Notes: a model not told the origin generated them from the sequence alone. A stretch of DNA of 41,813 bases from Streptobacillus canis (GCF_009733925.1 NZ_WOEI01000015.1:1-41813), one strand, 5' to 3'. Positions 7,998 through 17,199 are shown, numbered from the stretch's first letter. Translations and numbers: made by a program.

Positions 7998-10487
7998 TTA
8001 TTTTTCATCTTCTAAATACATATTACGTGCTGCATCAACAATCTCGTTATATGATAAATCTCCCGGTTTTATTTGTCCTAAAACTTTAACTCCTAATTTC
8101 TTAGGTTTAGGGAATTTGTCATATCTTGAATAAGCTTCAAAAGCTCCATCTATTTTCAAGCAAGTTACTGGTACATTAAGTTCTTTAGAAAGTATTGCAA
8201 ATACCTTCTTGAATGGCCCAAGTTTACCATCTTTAGTTCTTGTTCCTTCAGGGAAAATAAATATATTTTTTCCTTGCTTTAAAGCTGATGCGACACTCTC
8301 AATAGTTCCTTTAATATTCTTATCTATATCAAGTAATAGTATATTACTATGTTTAGCAAAAAAATTCATAAAAGCATTTTTAAAATACCAATTTATAGCT
8401 AAAGTATATGTTTTTTCTGATATTTCTTTAGGTATTAACAAACTTAAAGCTAATCCATCAATGAAACTTTCATGATTTGCAATAAAAATTTGTTGTTCGT
8501 TTTTAATTTTATCTGAATTTTTAATATCTATTCTAAAGTATAGTTTGAATAATAAGAACACTAAAGGCTTTATTAATGATATTAACCAACCATCTTTAAA
8601 ATCTGTTTTTGGGGCATTTTGAACAACTTCTTTCCATTGATCTGTAGTTTCAATAAATCCATTTGATTTTTCTGATATATATTTTGATAATCCTAATAAA
8701 CTTAAATTATCTTTAAAATCATTTTCTGACATTTTTATTCCAAAGCTATTTTCTATAAATGTTAATAATTCAACTTGATCTAACGAATCTAATCCAAATT
8801 CTACTTCTAAATTTTTATCTACTTCAGGATAAGCTCCTTTCATTTTGTAGATATATTCTTTAAGTATTTTATATTCTTCACTATCAGGTTCATTTACTGG
8901 TGCTTTTTTCTCTACTTTAGCTTCTCCTGAATAAACATCTTTTAGCATAAATCTTCTTACTTTACCTATTCTTGTCTTAGGTAATTCTTCCTCAGTTACT
9001 TTATATTCTAATAATTTCTCATAGTTATGTACTAAACTATTATAAATTTCTACAGCATCTTTAATATGAGCATTAATATTTGAAACATTTAATCTCTTAG
9101 CTTCATTTCTATCTACTACAATTAATGCTGCTAACTTATCATTATGCCCTAAAATTCCAATCTCCTTAATTATTGGATTAGTTGAAGACATGAATTTAAT
9201 TTCTAATGTTTCAGGGTCTACATTTTTACCATTAGATAATACTATCATTGCATTTTTACGTCCTACTATAGTAATATATCCTTCATCATCTACATCTACC
9301 ATATCCCCTGTTTTAAACCATCCATCCTCAGTTAATACTTCAGCTGTTTTTTCAGGTTTATTATAATAGCCCATCATTACTATAGGCCCTCTTACCCATA
9401 TTTCTCCATCTACTACTTTTATTTCTACATTATCTACGTGAAGACCCACTGTTCCTGCTTTATAACCATGATTAGGTGTATTTCCAGCAAAAACTGGTGA
9501 CGTTTCTGTAAGTCCATAACCTTCACAGTAATCAAATCCTAAGACATTAAAAAAATTAATAATTTCAATATCAGATTTAGCTCCTCCCGCTATTAAACTT
9601 CTTAATTTCCCACCAAATTTATCATGTACTTTTTTAAATACAAATTTTGAAAATTGCTTATTTTTTAATTTCTTAGCTAATGAATATATTACTCTAGTTA
9701 TCCATTTTGAATCTATAGTATCTTTTATTGATTTATAAAATAGTTTATACACTCTTGGAACCATAGAAAGCATTGTTACATCATTTGCAGCTAATGCTTT
9801 TAATATATCTTGACTAGATAATTTCTCTACTAATACAACTGAATATTGATGTTCATGATACATATAATAAATATTAGTTGCCATAAGAGGTAAGATATGA
9901 TGAAAAGGTAAAACTGCTAAAGTTTGTTCATCATCCCATGTAATATTTAAGCCTCTTATTGCTTGTATTTCGTGATATAAGTTACCAAAAGATAACATTA
10001 CTCCTTTAGGTGAGCCTGTGGTTCCTGAAGTATACAACATCACAGCTATTTCATCCATATTAGGATGATTTAATATTCTTTCATCTTTTTCTATATCTGA
10101 AAATAATACTTTATCTATTACTACATCATCAACATTAAATATTTGAACATCTCTACCTATTGATTCAACAGCTGCTTTCGCAACCTCTATAGTGTTATTA
10201 GAAACATATATACATGTCGCTTGTGAATCATTTAAGAAGTATTCCAATTCTTCTTTACTTGATAGTGCATCTACTGTAACAGGTACTAAATCTCTATCCC
10301 ATAAAGAATAGAAGGCATAAAACCACTGAGTTCTATTTTCCATCATAATAATACTAAAACTCTTAGGTTCCCTATCTGTAATAACATATTTTGAATAATA
10401 CTTTATAGTATTAACTAATTCTGTATGACTTATTCTTGTGCCATCAAAATCTACTATAGCCAATCTTTCTGATTTATTTAAAAACAT
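7998..10487 (-). CDS. Three-domain acyl-ACP synthetase / acyl carrier / 1-acyl-glycerol-phosphate acyltransferase
   Basis: An 829-residue fusion. Residues 1-515 are an AMP-forming acyl ligase with TSGTTGSPKG (153-162), YGLTETSP (324-331), KTGD (392-395) and the catalytic-lysine region PKTRIGK (503-509). Residues about 535-605 are a built-in acyl carrier protein whose phosphopantetheine serine is S568 in LDSLD. Residues about 640-829 are a PlsC acyltransferase with the HX4D motif NHESFID (671-677) and FPEGTR (745-750). The chain could activate a free fatty acid, load it on its own ACP and pass it to a lysophospholipid or glycerol phosphate. E. coli Aas joins acyltransferase and ligase in the opposite order, without an internal ACP. 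No clear transmembrane segments beyond a hydrophobic stretch near 636-652. The neighbour at 10536 is a close paralogue. Confidence 0.92.
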   Translation of the reverse strand: MFLNKSERLAIVDFDGTRISHTELVNTIKYYSKYVITDREPKSFSIIMMENRTQWFYAFYSLWDRDLVPVTVDALSSKEELEYFLNDSQATCIYVSNNTIEVAKAAVESIGRDVQIFNVDDVVIDKVLFSDIEKDERILNHPNMDEIAVMLYTSGTTGSPKGVMLSFGNLYHEIQAIRGLNITWDDEQTLAVLPFHHILPLMATNIYYMYHEHQYSVVLVEKLSSQDILKALAANDVTMLSMVPRVYKLFYKSIKDTIDSKWITRVIYSLAKKLKNKQFSKFVFKKVHDKFGGKLRSLIAGGAKSDIEIINFFNVLGFDYCEGYGLTETSPVFAGNTPNHGYKAGTVGLHVDNVEIKVVDGEIWVRGPIVMMGYYNKPEKTAEVLTEDGWFKTGDMVDVDDEGYITIVGRKNAMIVLSNGKNVDPETLEIKFMSSTNPIIKEIGILGHNDKLAALIVVDRNEAKRLNVSNINAHIKDAVEIYNSLVHNYEKLLEYKVTEEELPKTRIGKVRRFMLKDVYSGEAKVEKKAPVNEPDSEEYKILKEYIYKMKGAYPEVDKNLEVEFGLDSLDQVELLTFIENSFGIKMSENDFKDNLSLLGLSKYISEKSNGFIETTDQWKEVVQNAPKTDFKDGWLISLIKPLVFLLFKLYFRIDIKNSDKIKNEQQIFIANHESFIDGLALSLLIPKEISEKTYTLAINWYFKNAFMNFFAKHSNILLLDIDKNIKGTIESVASALKQGKNIFIFPEGTRTKDGKLGPFKKVFAILSKELNVPVTCLKIDGAFEAYSRYDKFPKPKKLGVKVLGQIKPGDLSYNEIVDAARNMYLEDEK

Positions 10488-10535
10488 TTTTTATCCTTTC
10501 TTCCTCTTAATTTTTAACCCCCAATATATATATAA

Positions 10536-13019
10536 CTAGTTATACATATCTCTTGCTTTTCTTACTATCTCATCATAACTTAATTCTTTTGGATTTACCT
10601 CTCCTAAATAACTTACTGTTATTTTCTTAGGTTTAGGATATTTATCATATCTTGAATATGCTTCAAAGGCCCCATCAATCTTTAAACAAGTAACTTTTAC
10701 ATTCATTTCTTTAGCAATAATTGCAAAAGTTTTCTTAAACGGAGATAAATTTCCATCTTTAGTTCTTGTTCCTTCAGGGAAGATAAATACGTTCTTACCT
10801 TGTTTTAAAATAGAAGCAATTTGTTCTATCGATTCTTTAATATTTCCATCTATATCTAATAAAACAACATTTGTTTCTTTTGCAAATCTCTTCATTATCT
10901 TATTTTTAAAGTACCAATCTATGGCAAGTGAGTAAGTTTTATTTGCAACTTTTCTTGGAAGTAATAAATTAAGTGCTAATGCATCTATAAAGCTTGCATG
11001 ATTTGCAATAAATATTTGAGTGTTTTCTTCATCTATTTTTTCTTTACCCTTAATACTTAATCTAAAGTAAAGTTTAAATATTATCCATCCTAATGGTCTT
11101 AAGATACTAAATCCATGACCTGTTTCAAGCTCCCTAATAGGTGCATTTTCTATAATTTCTTTCCATTGTTCTTTAGTTTCAACAAATTTTTCAGATTTGC
11201 TTTTAACTAATTCAGATAATTTAATTAAGTTTATATTATCTTTAAACTCTTCATCTGTTAATTTTAATCCAAAACTCCTTTCAATAAATGAAAGTAGTTC
11301 TACTTGATCTAGTGAATCTAAACCAAATTCTAATTCTAAATTCATATCCGGATCTGGATATTCATTTTTTAAATTATATATGTATTCTTTTAATACCTTG
11401 TATTCTAGTGTATCTGGTTCTTCAACCTTAGGTTTTTTCTCATCAGTTACATGTCCTAGATATATATCATTTAACATGAATCTTTTTACCTTACCTATTC
11501 TAGTTTTAGGTAGTTCATTTTCACTCATTTTAAATTCTAATATTTTTTCATAACCATGTGATGCTGCGTTATAGAAAGCAACAGTATCTTCTATATATGA
11601 TTTAACATTAGATATATTCTTTTCTTTTACCTTCTTCATATCTACAACTATTAAAGCAGCAAGTTTATCTCCTTTTGCAAATATTCCAACTTCTTTAATT
11701 ATATCGTATGAATGTTCTAATAATCTATTTTCAAGTTTCTCAGGATCTATATTTTTTCCATTAGACAATACTATCATAGTATTTTTTCTACCTTTAATAT
11801 TAATATATCCTTCTTCATCCATTTCAGCTATATCTCCTGTTTTAAACCATCCATCTTCAGTTATTACTTTAGCTGTTTCTTCAGGTTTGTTATAGTAACC
11901 TTTCATAACTATAGGCCCTTTAACCCATAATTCTTCATCCACTATCTTAACTTCAATATTATCAACTTTTCTTCCAACTGTACCATTTTTCTTACCATGT
12001 TTAGTTGTTGAACATGCTATTACAGGTGAAGTTTCACTTAATCCATAACCTTCAAAATATTCTATTCCTATAGCATCAAAAAAGTCTGCGATTTCTTTGT
12101 CTGTTTTTGCACCACCTGATATTACTCTAGTAAGCTTACCTCCAAAAATCTCATGTATCTTTTTAAAGACTGCTTTTGAAAACTTAACATTATTTGCTCT
12201 TTGAACTAATTTAAATAAGTTTTTAGTGGTAATTTTTGAATCTATTTTACTCTTAATAGAGCTATAGAATAACTTATATACCCTTGGAACCATAGATAGT
12301 ATTGTTACATCATTATCTTGCAATGCTTTTAAAATATCCTGACTTGATAATTTATCTATGAATACCATAGAAAATTGATTGCTATGGTGCATAAATAGTA
12401 AGTTTGTAGTCATTAATGGTAGTATGTGATGGAAAGGTAGTCCTGCTAATACTTGCTCATTTTCTTCTGTAATCATTAATGATTTAATAGATTCTATCTG
12501 AGCTTCTATATTGTTAAATGTAAGCATTACACCTTTAGGATTCCCTGTAGTTCCTGAAGTATATAGCATAACAGCTAATTCTTCTCCTTCAGGATGTGAA
12601 AGTATTCTTTCATCTTTTGAAAATTCTTCTAATTTTTCTCCATCTATTTCTATTTCATCTATATTTATTACTTTAATATCTTTTTCTAATTCTTCTATAG
12701 CTTTTTTAACTACTTCATAACTTCTATTTGAAACATATATACTCACCGCATCAGAATCTTTTAAGAAATACATTACTTCCTCTACTGTTGATTCTGCATC
12801 TATTACTAGTGGTATATTTTTCTTATCCCAAATTGCATAGAAAAGATATACCCATTCTTTTCTATTTTCAAACATTATAATATTAAATTTTTGCTTTTCT
12901 TCTGTTTCTGTTATTATATATTTTGAAAAGTATTTAACATTATCAACCAATTTACTATGACTTACTTTATTTCCTTTAGTATCGACCAAAGCCAATCTTT
13001 CTGATTTTTGTAAGAACAT
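10536..13019 (-). CDS. Three-domain acyl-ACP synthetase / acyl carrier / acyltransferase, tandem paralogue
   Basis: An 827-residue paralogue of the gene downstream, with the same order: ligase (YTSGTTGNPKG, YGLSETSP, KTGD, PKTRIGK), ACP with FGLDSLDQVELL, and PlsC with NHASFIDALAL and FPEGTRTKDG. All catalytic residues of the three modules are kept in both copies, so neither looks decayed. The two are alike along their whole length but clearly diverged, so the duplication is not recent; different acyl-chain preferences are possible. GGAGGAG lies 6-7 bases before ATG 13019. The gene sits 45 bases after ffh with a hairpin between. Confidence 0.92.
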   Translation of the reverse strand: MFLQKSERLALVDTKGNKVSHSKLVDNVKYFSKYIITETEEKQKFNIIMFENRKEWVYLFYAIWDKKNIPLVIDAESTVEEVMYFLKDSDAVSIYVSNRSYEVVKKAIEELEKDIKVINIDEIEIDGEKLEEFSKDERILSHPEGEELAVMLYTSGTTGNPKGVMLTFNNIEAQIESIKSLMITEENEQVLAGLPFHHILPLMTTNLLFMHHSNQFSMVFIDKLSSQDILKALQDNDVTILSMVPRVYKLFYSSIKSKIDSKITTKNLFKLVQRANNVKFSKAVFKKIHEIFGGKLTRVISGGAKTDKEIADFFDAIGIEYFEGYGLSETSPVIACSTTKHGKKNGTVGRKVDNIEVKIVDEELWVKGPIVMKGYYNKPEETAKVITEDGWFKTGDIAEMDEEGYINIKGRKNTMIVLSNGKNIDPEKLENRLLEHSYDIIKEVGIFAKGDKLAALIVVDMKKVKEKNISNVKSYIEDTVAFYNAASHGYEKILEFKMSENELPKTRIGKVKRFMLNDIYLGHVTDEKKPKVEEPDTLEYKVLKEYIYNLKNEYPDPDMNLELEFGLDSLDQVELLSFIERSFGLKLTDEEFKDNINLIKLSELVKSKSEKFVETKEQWKEIIENAPIRELETGHGFSILRPLGWIIFKLYFRLSIKGKEKIDEENTQIFIANHASFIDALALNLLLPRKVANKTYSLAIDWYFKNKIMKRFAKETNVVLLDIDGNIKESIEQIASILKQGKNVFIFPEGTRTKDGNLSPFKKTFAIIAKEMNVKVTCLKIDGAFEAYSRYDKYPKPKKITVSYLGEVNPKELSYDEIVRKARDMYN

Positions 13020-13045
13020 ATATAACTCCTCCTGTATAGTATAAA

Positions 13046-13063
13046 CTACACCTAATGGTGTAG
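13046..13063 (-). terminator. Intercistronic hairpin between ffh and the acyl-ligase gene
   Basis: Perfect 7-bp stem CTACACC / GGTGTAG with a 4-base loop, directly after the ffh stop codon. The bases that follow on the minus strand (TTTATAC) are a poor T-tract, so it may be a weak terminator or an mRNA processing or stability element that lowers expression of the lipid genes relative to ffh. Confidence 0.45.
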
Positions 13064-13064
13064 C

Positions 13065-14396
13065 CTATCTTTTTCTTCCTATTTGTCCAAACCCAGGTAT
13101 ATTTCCTGAATTAAACATCTTCATCATTTGTTTCATTTGTTCAAATTGTTTTAATAATTTATTTACTTGAGTAACATCTACTCCTGATCCTTTAGCAATT
13201 CTAATTTTTCTGCTTCCAACTTTTAATAGGTTAGGATTTCTTCTTTCTTCTACTGTCATAGAATAGATTATTGCTTCAACTCTCTTCATTTCTTTTTCAG
13301 CACCAGTTAAATCTATATCTCCTATTGCACCCATACCCGGTAACATTTTAAGTATTCCTCCAAGAGAACCCATTCTCTTGATCATCTTAAATTGTTTTAG
13401 GAAATCTTCAAAATCAAATTGATTTTTTCTAAATTTAGCTTCCATTTCACGTGCTTCTTTTTCATCTATTGCATCTTTAGCTTTTTCAACTAATGATACA
13501 ACGTCTCCCATTCCAAGTATTCTACTTGCAAGTCTTTCTGGATGGAAAACTGAAATATCATCTAATTTTTCACCTTCAGAAATATATTTAATAGGTTTAC
13601 CTGAAATTTCTTTAATTGAAAGTGCTGCCCCTCCACGAGTGTCTCCATCAAGTTTTGTAACAACTACTCCTGTAATATCTAATGTATCATTAAACGTTTT
13701 TGCAACATTTACTGCATCTTGTCCTGTCATACCATCTACAACAAGTAAGATTTCTGTTGGATTTACACTATCTTTAACATCTTTTAATTCATTCATTAGA
13801 TTTTCATCTATATGTAATCTTCCGGCAGTATCTATTAATACATAATCTGCCCCTTCTTTTTTTGCTTCAGCTAACCCATTATTAACTATTTCTAATACAT
13901 TTTGACTTTCTTCTATAGTATAAAATGGAACTCCTATTTGGTTAGCTAATACCATTAATTGTTTCTTAGCAGCTGGTCTATATACGTCAGCTCCAATTAA
14001 GAATGGTTTTGCTTTTTCTTTCTTTAGAAGTTTTGAAAGTTTTCCTGAAAATGTAGTTTTCCCTGCCCCTTGTAACCCTACTAACATGATAATAGTTGGT
14101 TTTGAGCTAGCTTTATTTAATGCAGTATTTTGTCCTCCTAAGACTTCTACTAATTCATCATTTATTATTTTAATAAATTGTTGTCTTGGATTTACTCCTT
14201 TTATTACTTCTTGCCCTTGTGCTTTTTCTTTAATTCTTGCAACAAAATTTTTAACTACAGTGTAGTTAACGTCTGCTTCAAGTAGAGCAAGTCTTACTTC
14301 TCTTAATGCTTCAGTAATATTACTTTCAGTAATTTTACTTTGCCCAGATAACTTTTTAAAAGTTTCCTGTAATTTATCGCTTAAGCCTTTAAACAT
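13065..14396 (-). CDS. ffh: Signal recognition particle GTPase Ffh (SRP54)
   Basis: Protein part of the signal recognition particle; binds signal peptides and, with FtsY, targets ribosomes to the membrane. The NG domain has the P-loop GLQGAGKTT, DVYRPAAKKQL, the DTAGR motif and TKLDGDTRGGAAL. The C-terminal methionine-rich M domain (from about residue 325) ends in a Met-rich segment MKQMMKMF followed by GxxPG-type residues. The 443-residue length is normal. Its ATG overlaps the ylxM stop codon (TAATG), so the two are translationally coupled. Confidence 0.97.
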   Translation of the reverse strand: MFKGLSDKLQETFKKLSGQSKITESNITEALREVRLALLEADVNYTVVKNFVARIKEKAQGQEVIKGVNPRQQFIKIINDELVEVLGGQNTALNKASSKPTIIMLVGLQGAGKTTFSGKLSKLLKKEKAKPFLIGADVYRPAAKKQLMVLANQIGVPFYTIEESQNVLEIVNNGLAEAKKEGADYVLIDTAGRLHIDENLMNELKDVKDSVNPTEILLVVDGMTGQDAVNVAKTFNDTLDITGVVVTKLDGDTRGGAALSIKEISGKPIKYISEGEKLDDISVFHPERLASRILGMGDVVSLVEKAKDAIDEKEAREMEAKFRKNQFDFEDFLKQFKMIKRMGSLGGILKMLPGMGAIGDIDLTGAEKEMKRVEAIIYSMTVEERRNPNLLKVGSRKIRIAKGSGVDVTQVNKLLKQFEQMKQMMKMFNSGNIPGFGQIGRKR

Positions 14397-14728
14397 TAAT
14401 TTACTCCCTCTTCATATTCCATGATTATTTTGTCTAGATTTTCTTCACTAAAATTATCTTTTAACCATTTTAAATTCATTATTATATTCTCTTCTCTTTC
14501 CATAATTCCAAGTGAACTTTCATACTTATCTAGCTGTTTACATCCTCTTTTAATGTTATCAAAGACAGCCTGTCTACTTACATTAAAAGCTTCTGCTATT
14601 TCTGTTAATGAATTATCCTCCTCTAAATACGCAGATAAATATTTTTTCTGTTTATCAGAAAATAGTTCCTTGTAATATATGAATAATATTGAGTATTTTA
14701 TATATTCTTCTATTTCTTTCATATACAT
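14396..14728 (-). CDS. ylxM: YlxM/p13-family DNA-binding protein
   Basis: Small helix-turn-helix protein (LTEIAEAFNVSRQAVFDNIKRG) that in other bacteria is always paired with ffh and has been linked to the signal recognition particle. DKQKKYLSAYLEEDNSL precedes the helix-turn-helix as in sigma-70 region 4-like folds. Two in-frame ATGs exist, at 14728 and 14722. No Shine-Dalgarno precedes either, but a promoter ends immediately upstream, so translation may be leaderless from 14722. Confidence 0.9.
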   Translation of the reverse strand: MYMKEIEEYIKYSILFIYYKELFSDKQKKYLSAYLEEDNSLTEIAEAFNVSRQAVFDNIKRGCKQLDKYESSLGIMEREENIIMNLKWLKDNFSEENLDKIIMEYEEGVN

Positions 14729-14757
14729 ATTTTACACTATTTGCCCTATTTTTACAA
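14729..14757 (-). promoter_or_regulatory. ylxM-ffh promoter, suggesting a leaderless mRNA
   Basis: On the minus strand TTGTAA (14757-14752), 17-bp spacer, TAAAAT (14734-14729). The -10 touches the first possible ATG (14728), so transcription would start near the second ATG at 14722. Confidence 0.6.
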
Positions 14758-14778
14758 CTATTAAAAATGCTAGTATTA

Positions 14779-14787
14779 TGGTATAAT
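14779..14787 (+). promoter_or_regulatory. Extended -10 promoter of the small outer-membrane protein
   Basis: TGG followed by a perfect TATAAT (14782-14787), with no convincing -35. It is divergent from the ylxM promoter and about 30 bases before the ATG at 14819; the ribosome site GAAAGGGAAG lies in between. Confidence 0.7.
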
Positions 14788-14818
14788 AGAATAAGATTAT
14801 GAAAGGGAAGTGATATAG

Positions 14819-15322
14819 ATGAAAAAAATATTATTAACTTTTGCATTACTTGCAAGTTTAACATCATATAGTGCATATATAGCAGGACCAAGAATAAAAG
14901 TTGAAGGTGGAGTTGGAATAGGTAAAGCTGACTTTGTGGTATTACCATTAAACGTAGCAGTATTGCCTGAATGGAGAACAGATATTAGACATGATATCAA
15001 TGTTGCATTTGGACCAAAATTAACTGTAGTTGCAGGACCACAATTTAAATCTTCTACATTTAATGGTGCTAAAGTAAGAGCATTAATAGGTGCTGAAGCT
15101 CACGTTAACTTTAAAATTACTGATAAAATATCTGCATTTGTTGGTGCAGAAGCAGCAATAGGTGGAGGTTCTGATATTAAAGCAGATGCTACAAAAACTG
15201 CAGTATTTGATGGGTTAGGATTAATTTCTGGTGGAGTTAAAGTAAATGAAAGATACAACATAGGAGCTTATGTTGGATATGGAAAAGGAAATTTTGGAAT
15301 ACAAGCAGGATATACATTTTAA
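14819..15322 (+). CDS. Small outer-membrane beta-barrel-like protein
   Basis: A 167-residue exported protein. Residues 1-19 form a signal peptide (MKKILLTFALLASLTSYSA). The mature part alternates glycine-rich amphipathic strands (GPRIKVEGGVGIG, KLTVVAGPQF, KVRALIGAEAHVNF, KISAFVGAEAAIG, YNIGAYVGYG) and ends in FGIQAGYTF, a C-terminal aromatic residue as expected for a Bam-recognised beta-signal. It could make an eight-stranded barrel. Function unknown. A truncated paralogue lies at 18755-19501 with matching PEW and YNIG..GGYG segments. The gene stands alone, flanked downstream by an IS remnant. Confidence 0.85.
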   Translation: MKKILLTFALLASLTSYSAYIAGPRIKVEGGVGIGKADFVVLPLNVAVLPEWRTDIRHDINVAFGPKLTVVAGPQFKSSTFNGAKVRALIGAEAHVNFKITDKISAFVGAEAAIGGGSDIKADATKTAVFDGLGLISGGVKVNERYNIGAYVGYGKGNFGIQAGYTF

Positions 15323-15327
15323 GTAAA

Positions 15328-15358
15328 AAAGTTCCTTCTCTTTTTAGTAAAGAACTTT
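15328..15358 (+). terminator. Weak terminator-like hairpin
   Basis: AAAGTTC (15328-15334) pairs with GAACTTT (15352-15358) around a 17-base loop, six bases after the stop codon. Only three T follow, so efficiency is doubtful. Confidence 0.4.
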
Positions 15359-15370
15359 AAATCTATTTAG

Positions 15371-15496
15371 GGCTTTGATCCTTTTATGTGTCCTAATTGC
15401 AGTATTAAGCTTGAAGTTTATGAACTTTTTGTTTCTTCTGCTATTGGCCGACCTATTCATAAATTCTATAACCCTAATGGCCTATTATTTAAATAG
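15371..15496 (+). pseudogene. Remnant of an IS91-like transposase (C-terminal part)
   Basis: A 41-codon open fragment without a start codon, beginning GFDPFMCPNCSIKLEVYELF and ending NPNGLLFK-stop. The CPNC pair with the following hydrophobic strand resembles the zinc-binding C-terminal region of rolling-circle Y2 transposases (IS91/ISCR group). The last eight codons and stop are identical to those of the fragment at 18592-18774, which keeps a different internal part of the protein. The two therefore look like independent internal deletions of one element. Confidence 0.65.
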
Positions 15497-15532
15497 GTAT
15501 TTTTGTATTACTCAAATTTACTTATTAATTTT
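15473..15532 (+). repeat. 60-bp direct repeat, copy A (IS end)
   Basis: Identical over 60 bases to 18751-18810. It spans the last codons of the transposase remnant and about 36 bases beyond its stop, and contains a hairpin CCTATT-ATTTA-AATAGG. The two loci diverge on both sides, which marks the right-hand boundary of the element. Confidence 0.85.
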
Positions 15533-15608
15533 TTTATAAACTGTGATTATTTTTTACATTAATCAATAAAATTATACACATCTTATTAGAATTCTAATTT
15601 CCTATATA

Positions 15609-15636
15609 ATAAAAAACTGTAGATTTCTACAGTTTT
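15609..15636 (-). terminator. Terminator of the autotransporter gene
   Basis: On the minus strand a perfect 10-bp stem (AAAACTGTAG / CTACAGTTTT, loop of four) is followed by T-rich sequence, three bases after the stop codon at 15640. Confidence 0.85.
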
Positions 15637-15639
15637 ATC

Positions 15640-17199
15640 CTAAAATTTATATAAAAGACCTAATTCTACACCATGAGTTCTATATTTTTTTTCAGTAAAT
15701 TGATGTAATATATTTCCCCATAATGTTAAATTATCATTTATTTCTATTTCTTTTAGGCCCCATTTTATTTCCATTACATCTTTATTACCATCATAATAAT
15801 ATTTATCTTCTCCTAATTTTAATCCTACTAAATTAATTCCATAGCTCCAATTAAATTCTATAAAAGGTTTTAAATATTTATTTTTTGTATAAAATATTAA
15901 ATTGGTTCCTAATTTTGATGTTAAATTGTGATTTCCTATATATTCTATTTCTTCTCCTTCTAATACTTTAATTTTCGGATTTGTTACATAACTATATGTT
16001 AATTGTAAATGATGATTTGCATGTAATCTACCTAAATTACCTATATTCATATCTCCATTAATTCCAAATTCTGTTGAAGTTCTTAATGAATGCAATCCAT
16101 AATTTATAGGTGTTTCTATATTAATTCTATTTTGTAAATATGTATAATTTATCCATCCATCTACATAAAAATCTTTTTTCTTCCAAGTTCCATAAATTCC
16201 TGCACCTAAAATACCTGAAATTGATGATATTTCAGATTCCATTGATTTTGAGCTATTCACTCCAAGATTACCAAATATTCCTAATTTTTTTTCTTCATCA
16301 TTTTTACTATTTTTTAATAAATCATATCCCATAATAGTTGTAGTTGTATTACTCTTAATTGGTATACTTATATCTTTCCTATTTGATAATTTATTATAGT
16401 TATTCATATTTGAAGTTTTTATCCAGAAATTATTATTTTTTTCTATTATATATTTACTATGCTCTAAAAAATTAAAATTAAAATGTTGTTGCCCTAAATA
16501 CATTGAATTTATTATTAACCCAAAATCGTCTGTTGGACCAGCAAATTCCTGAATTAAATACCAATTTTTCTTATTTCCTTCCTCTTTAGAAAATAATTTA
16601 TATATATAATTACTATGTTCTGGATTTAGTAATGTAAATGTATCATATTCCGATGTGTTTGTTTCTATTATTTTTACTTTTTCTTTCATTTTTTGTGCTA
16701 AAGTTGATCCTGGATTTGAAATTTCAATATTTGTATTTCCACTTGCATTTCCATTTATTATTAATTTATCAGTTAATTTTGGTGAATCTTCTACTTTTAC
16801 ACGTAATAATATTTTACCGTTTTCTCCACTATAATCCCCATTAATATTTAAAATCGAATAATTTATTGGATTATTTTCAAATATTATATTTCCTTTATTT
16901 ATTAAATTTCCATTAATAGTTGTTTCTTTAGATACTTTTAAGTTTGAATCATTTTCATTATTTAATATAGTTGTAGATATTACTCCTCCATCTAACGTTA
17001 AATTTGAATTTTCAACTAACAATTCATTTTTAGCTTCTATATTTAAATCTTTAAACTTCCAATCTGCATCTTTTAAATGTATTTTTTCAAAACCTAAGAA
17101 TTTTTCTGAATCTGATAATGTATCTTTTCCTAATAATATTAATGTTTCATTAAATCTATTCCTTGCATCAAATTTTTTCAGAAATATCTCTAACCTCAT
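15640..17199 (-). CDS. Autotransporter, C-terminal part (passenger end and beta-barrel), out of frame with its N-terminal part
   Basis: A 519-codon frame holding the end of a beta-helical passenger (INGNLINKGNIIFENN, LIINGNASGNTNIEISN) and a type Va autotransporter barrel from about residue 245 to the terminal HGVELGLLYKF. It has no credible start of its own: the first ATG (17199) lacks a ribosome site, and the true coding sequence continues from the frame that ends at 17168. Joining the frames needs removal of one A from the six-A run read on the minus strand at 17178-17173. In the normal state this would be a single protein of about 910 residues. As given, the barrel would not be made. I cannot tell whether the shift is a mutation, a phase-off state or a sequencing error. 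Confidence 0.85.
   Translation of the reverse strand: MRLEIFLKKFDARNRFNETLILLGKDTLSDSEKFLGFEKIHLKDADWKFKDLNIEAKNELLVENSNLTLDGGVISTTILNNENDSNLKVSKETTINGNLINKGNIIFENNPINYSILNINGDYSGENGKILLRVKVEDSPKLTDKLIINGNASGNTNIEISNPGSTLAQKMKEKVKIIETNTSEYDTFTLLNPEHSNYIYKLFSKEEGNKKNWYLIQEFAGPTDDFGLIINSMYLGQQHFNFNFLEHSKYIIEKNNNFWIKTSNMNNYNKLSNRKDISIPIKSNTTTTIMGYDLLKNSKNDEEKKLGIFGNLGVNSSKSMESEISSISGILGAGIYGTWKKKDFYVDGWINYTYLQNRINIETPINYGLHSLRTSTEFGINGDMNIGNLGRLHANHHLQLTYSYVTNPKIKVLEGEEIEYIGNHNLTSKLGTNLIFYTKNKYLKPFIEFNWSYGINLVGLKLGEDKYYYDGNKDVMEIKWGLKEIEINDNLTLWGNILHQFTEKKYRTHGVELGLLYKF

Noticed and set aside
14655..15000. Overlapping minus-strand frames across the ylxM start and the small outer-membrane gene
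   Set aside because: Shadows of the plus-strand barrel gene and of the divergent promoter region; no start signals.
17173..17178. Programmed ribosomal frameshift in the autotransporter
   Set aside because: Joining the frames needs a +1 shift (skipping one A); the run does not form a classic -1 slippery heptamer, and no stimulatory hairpin follows.
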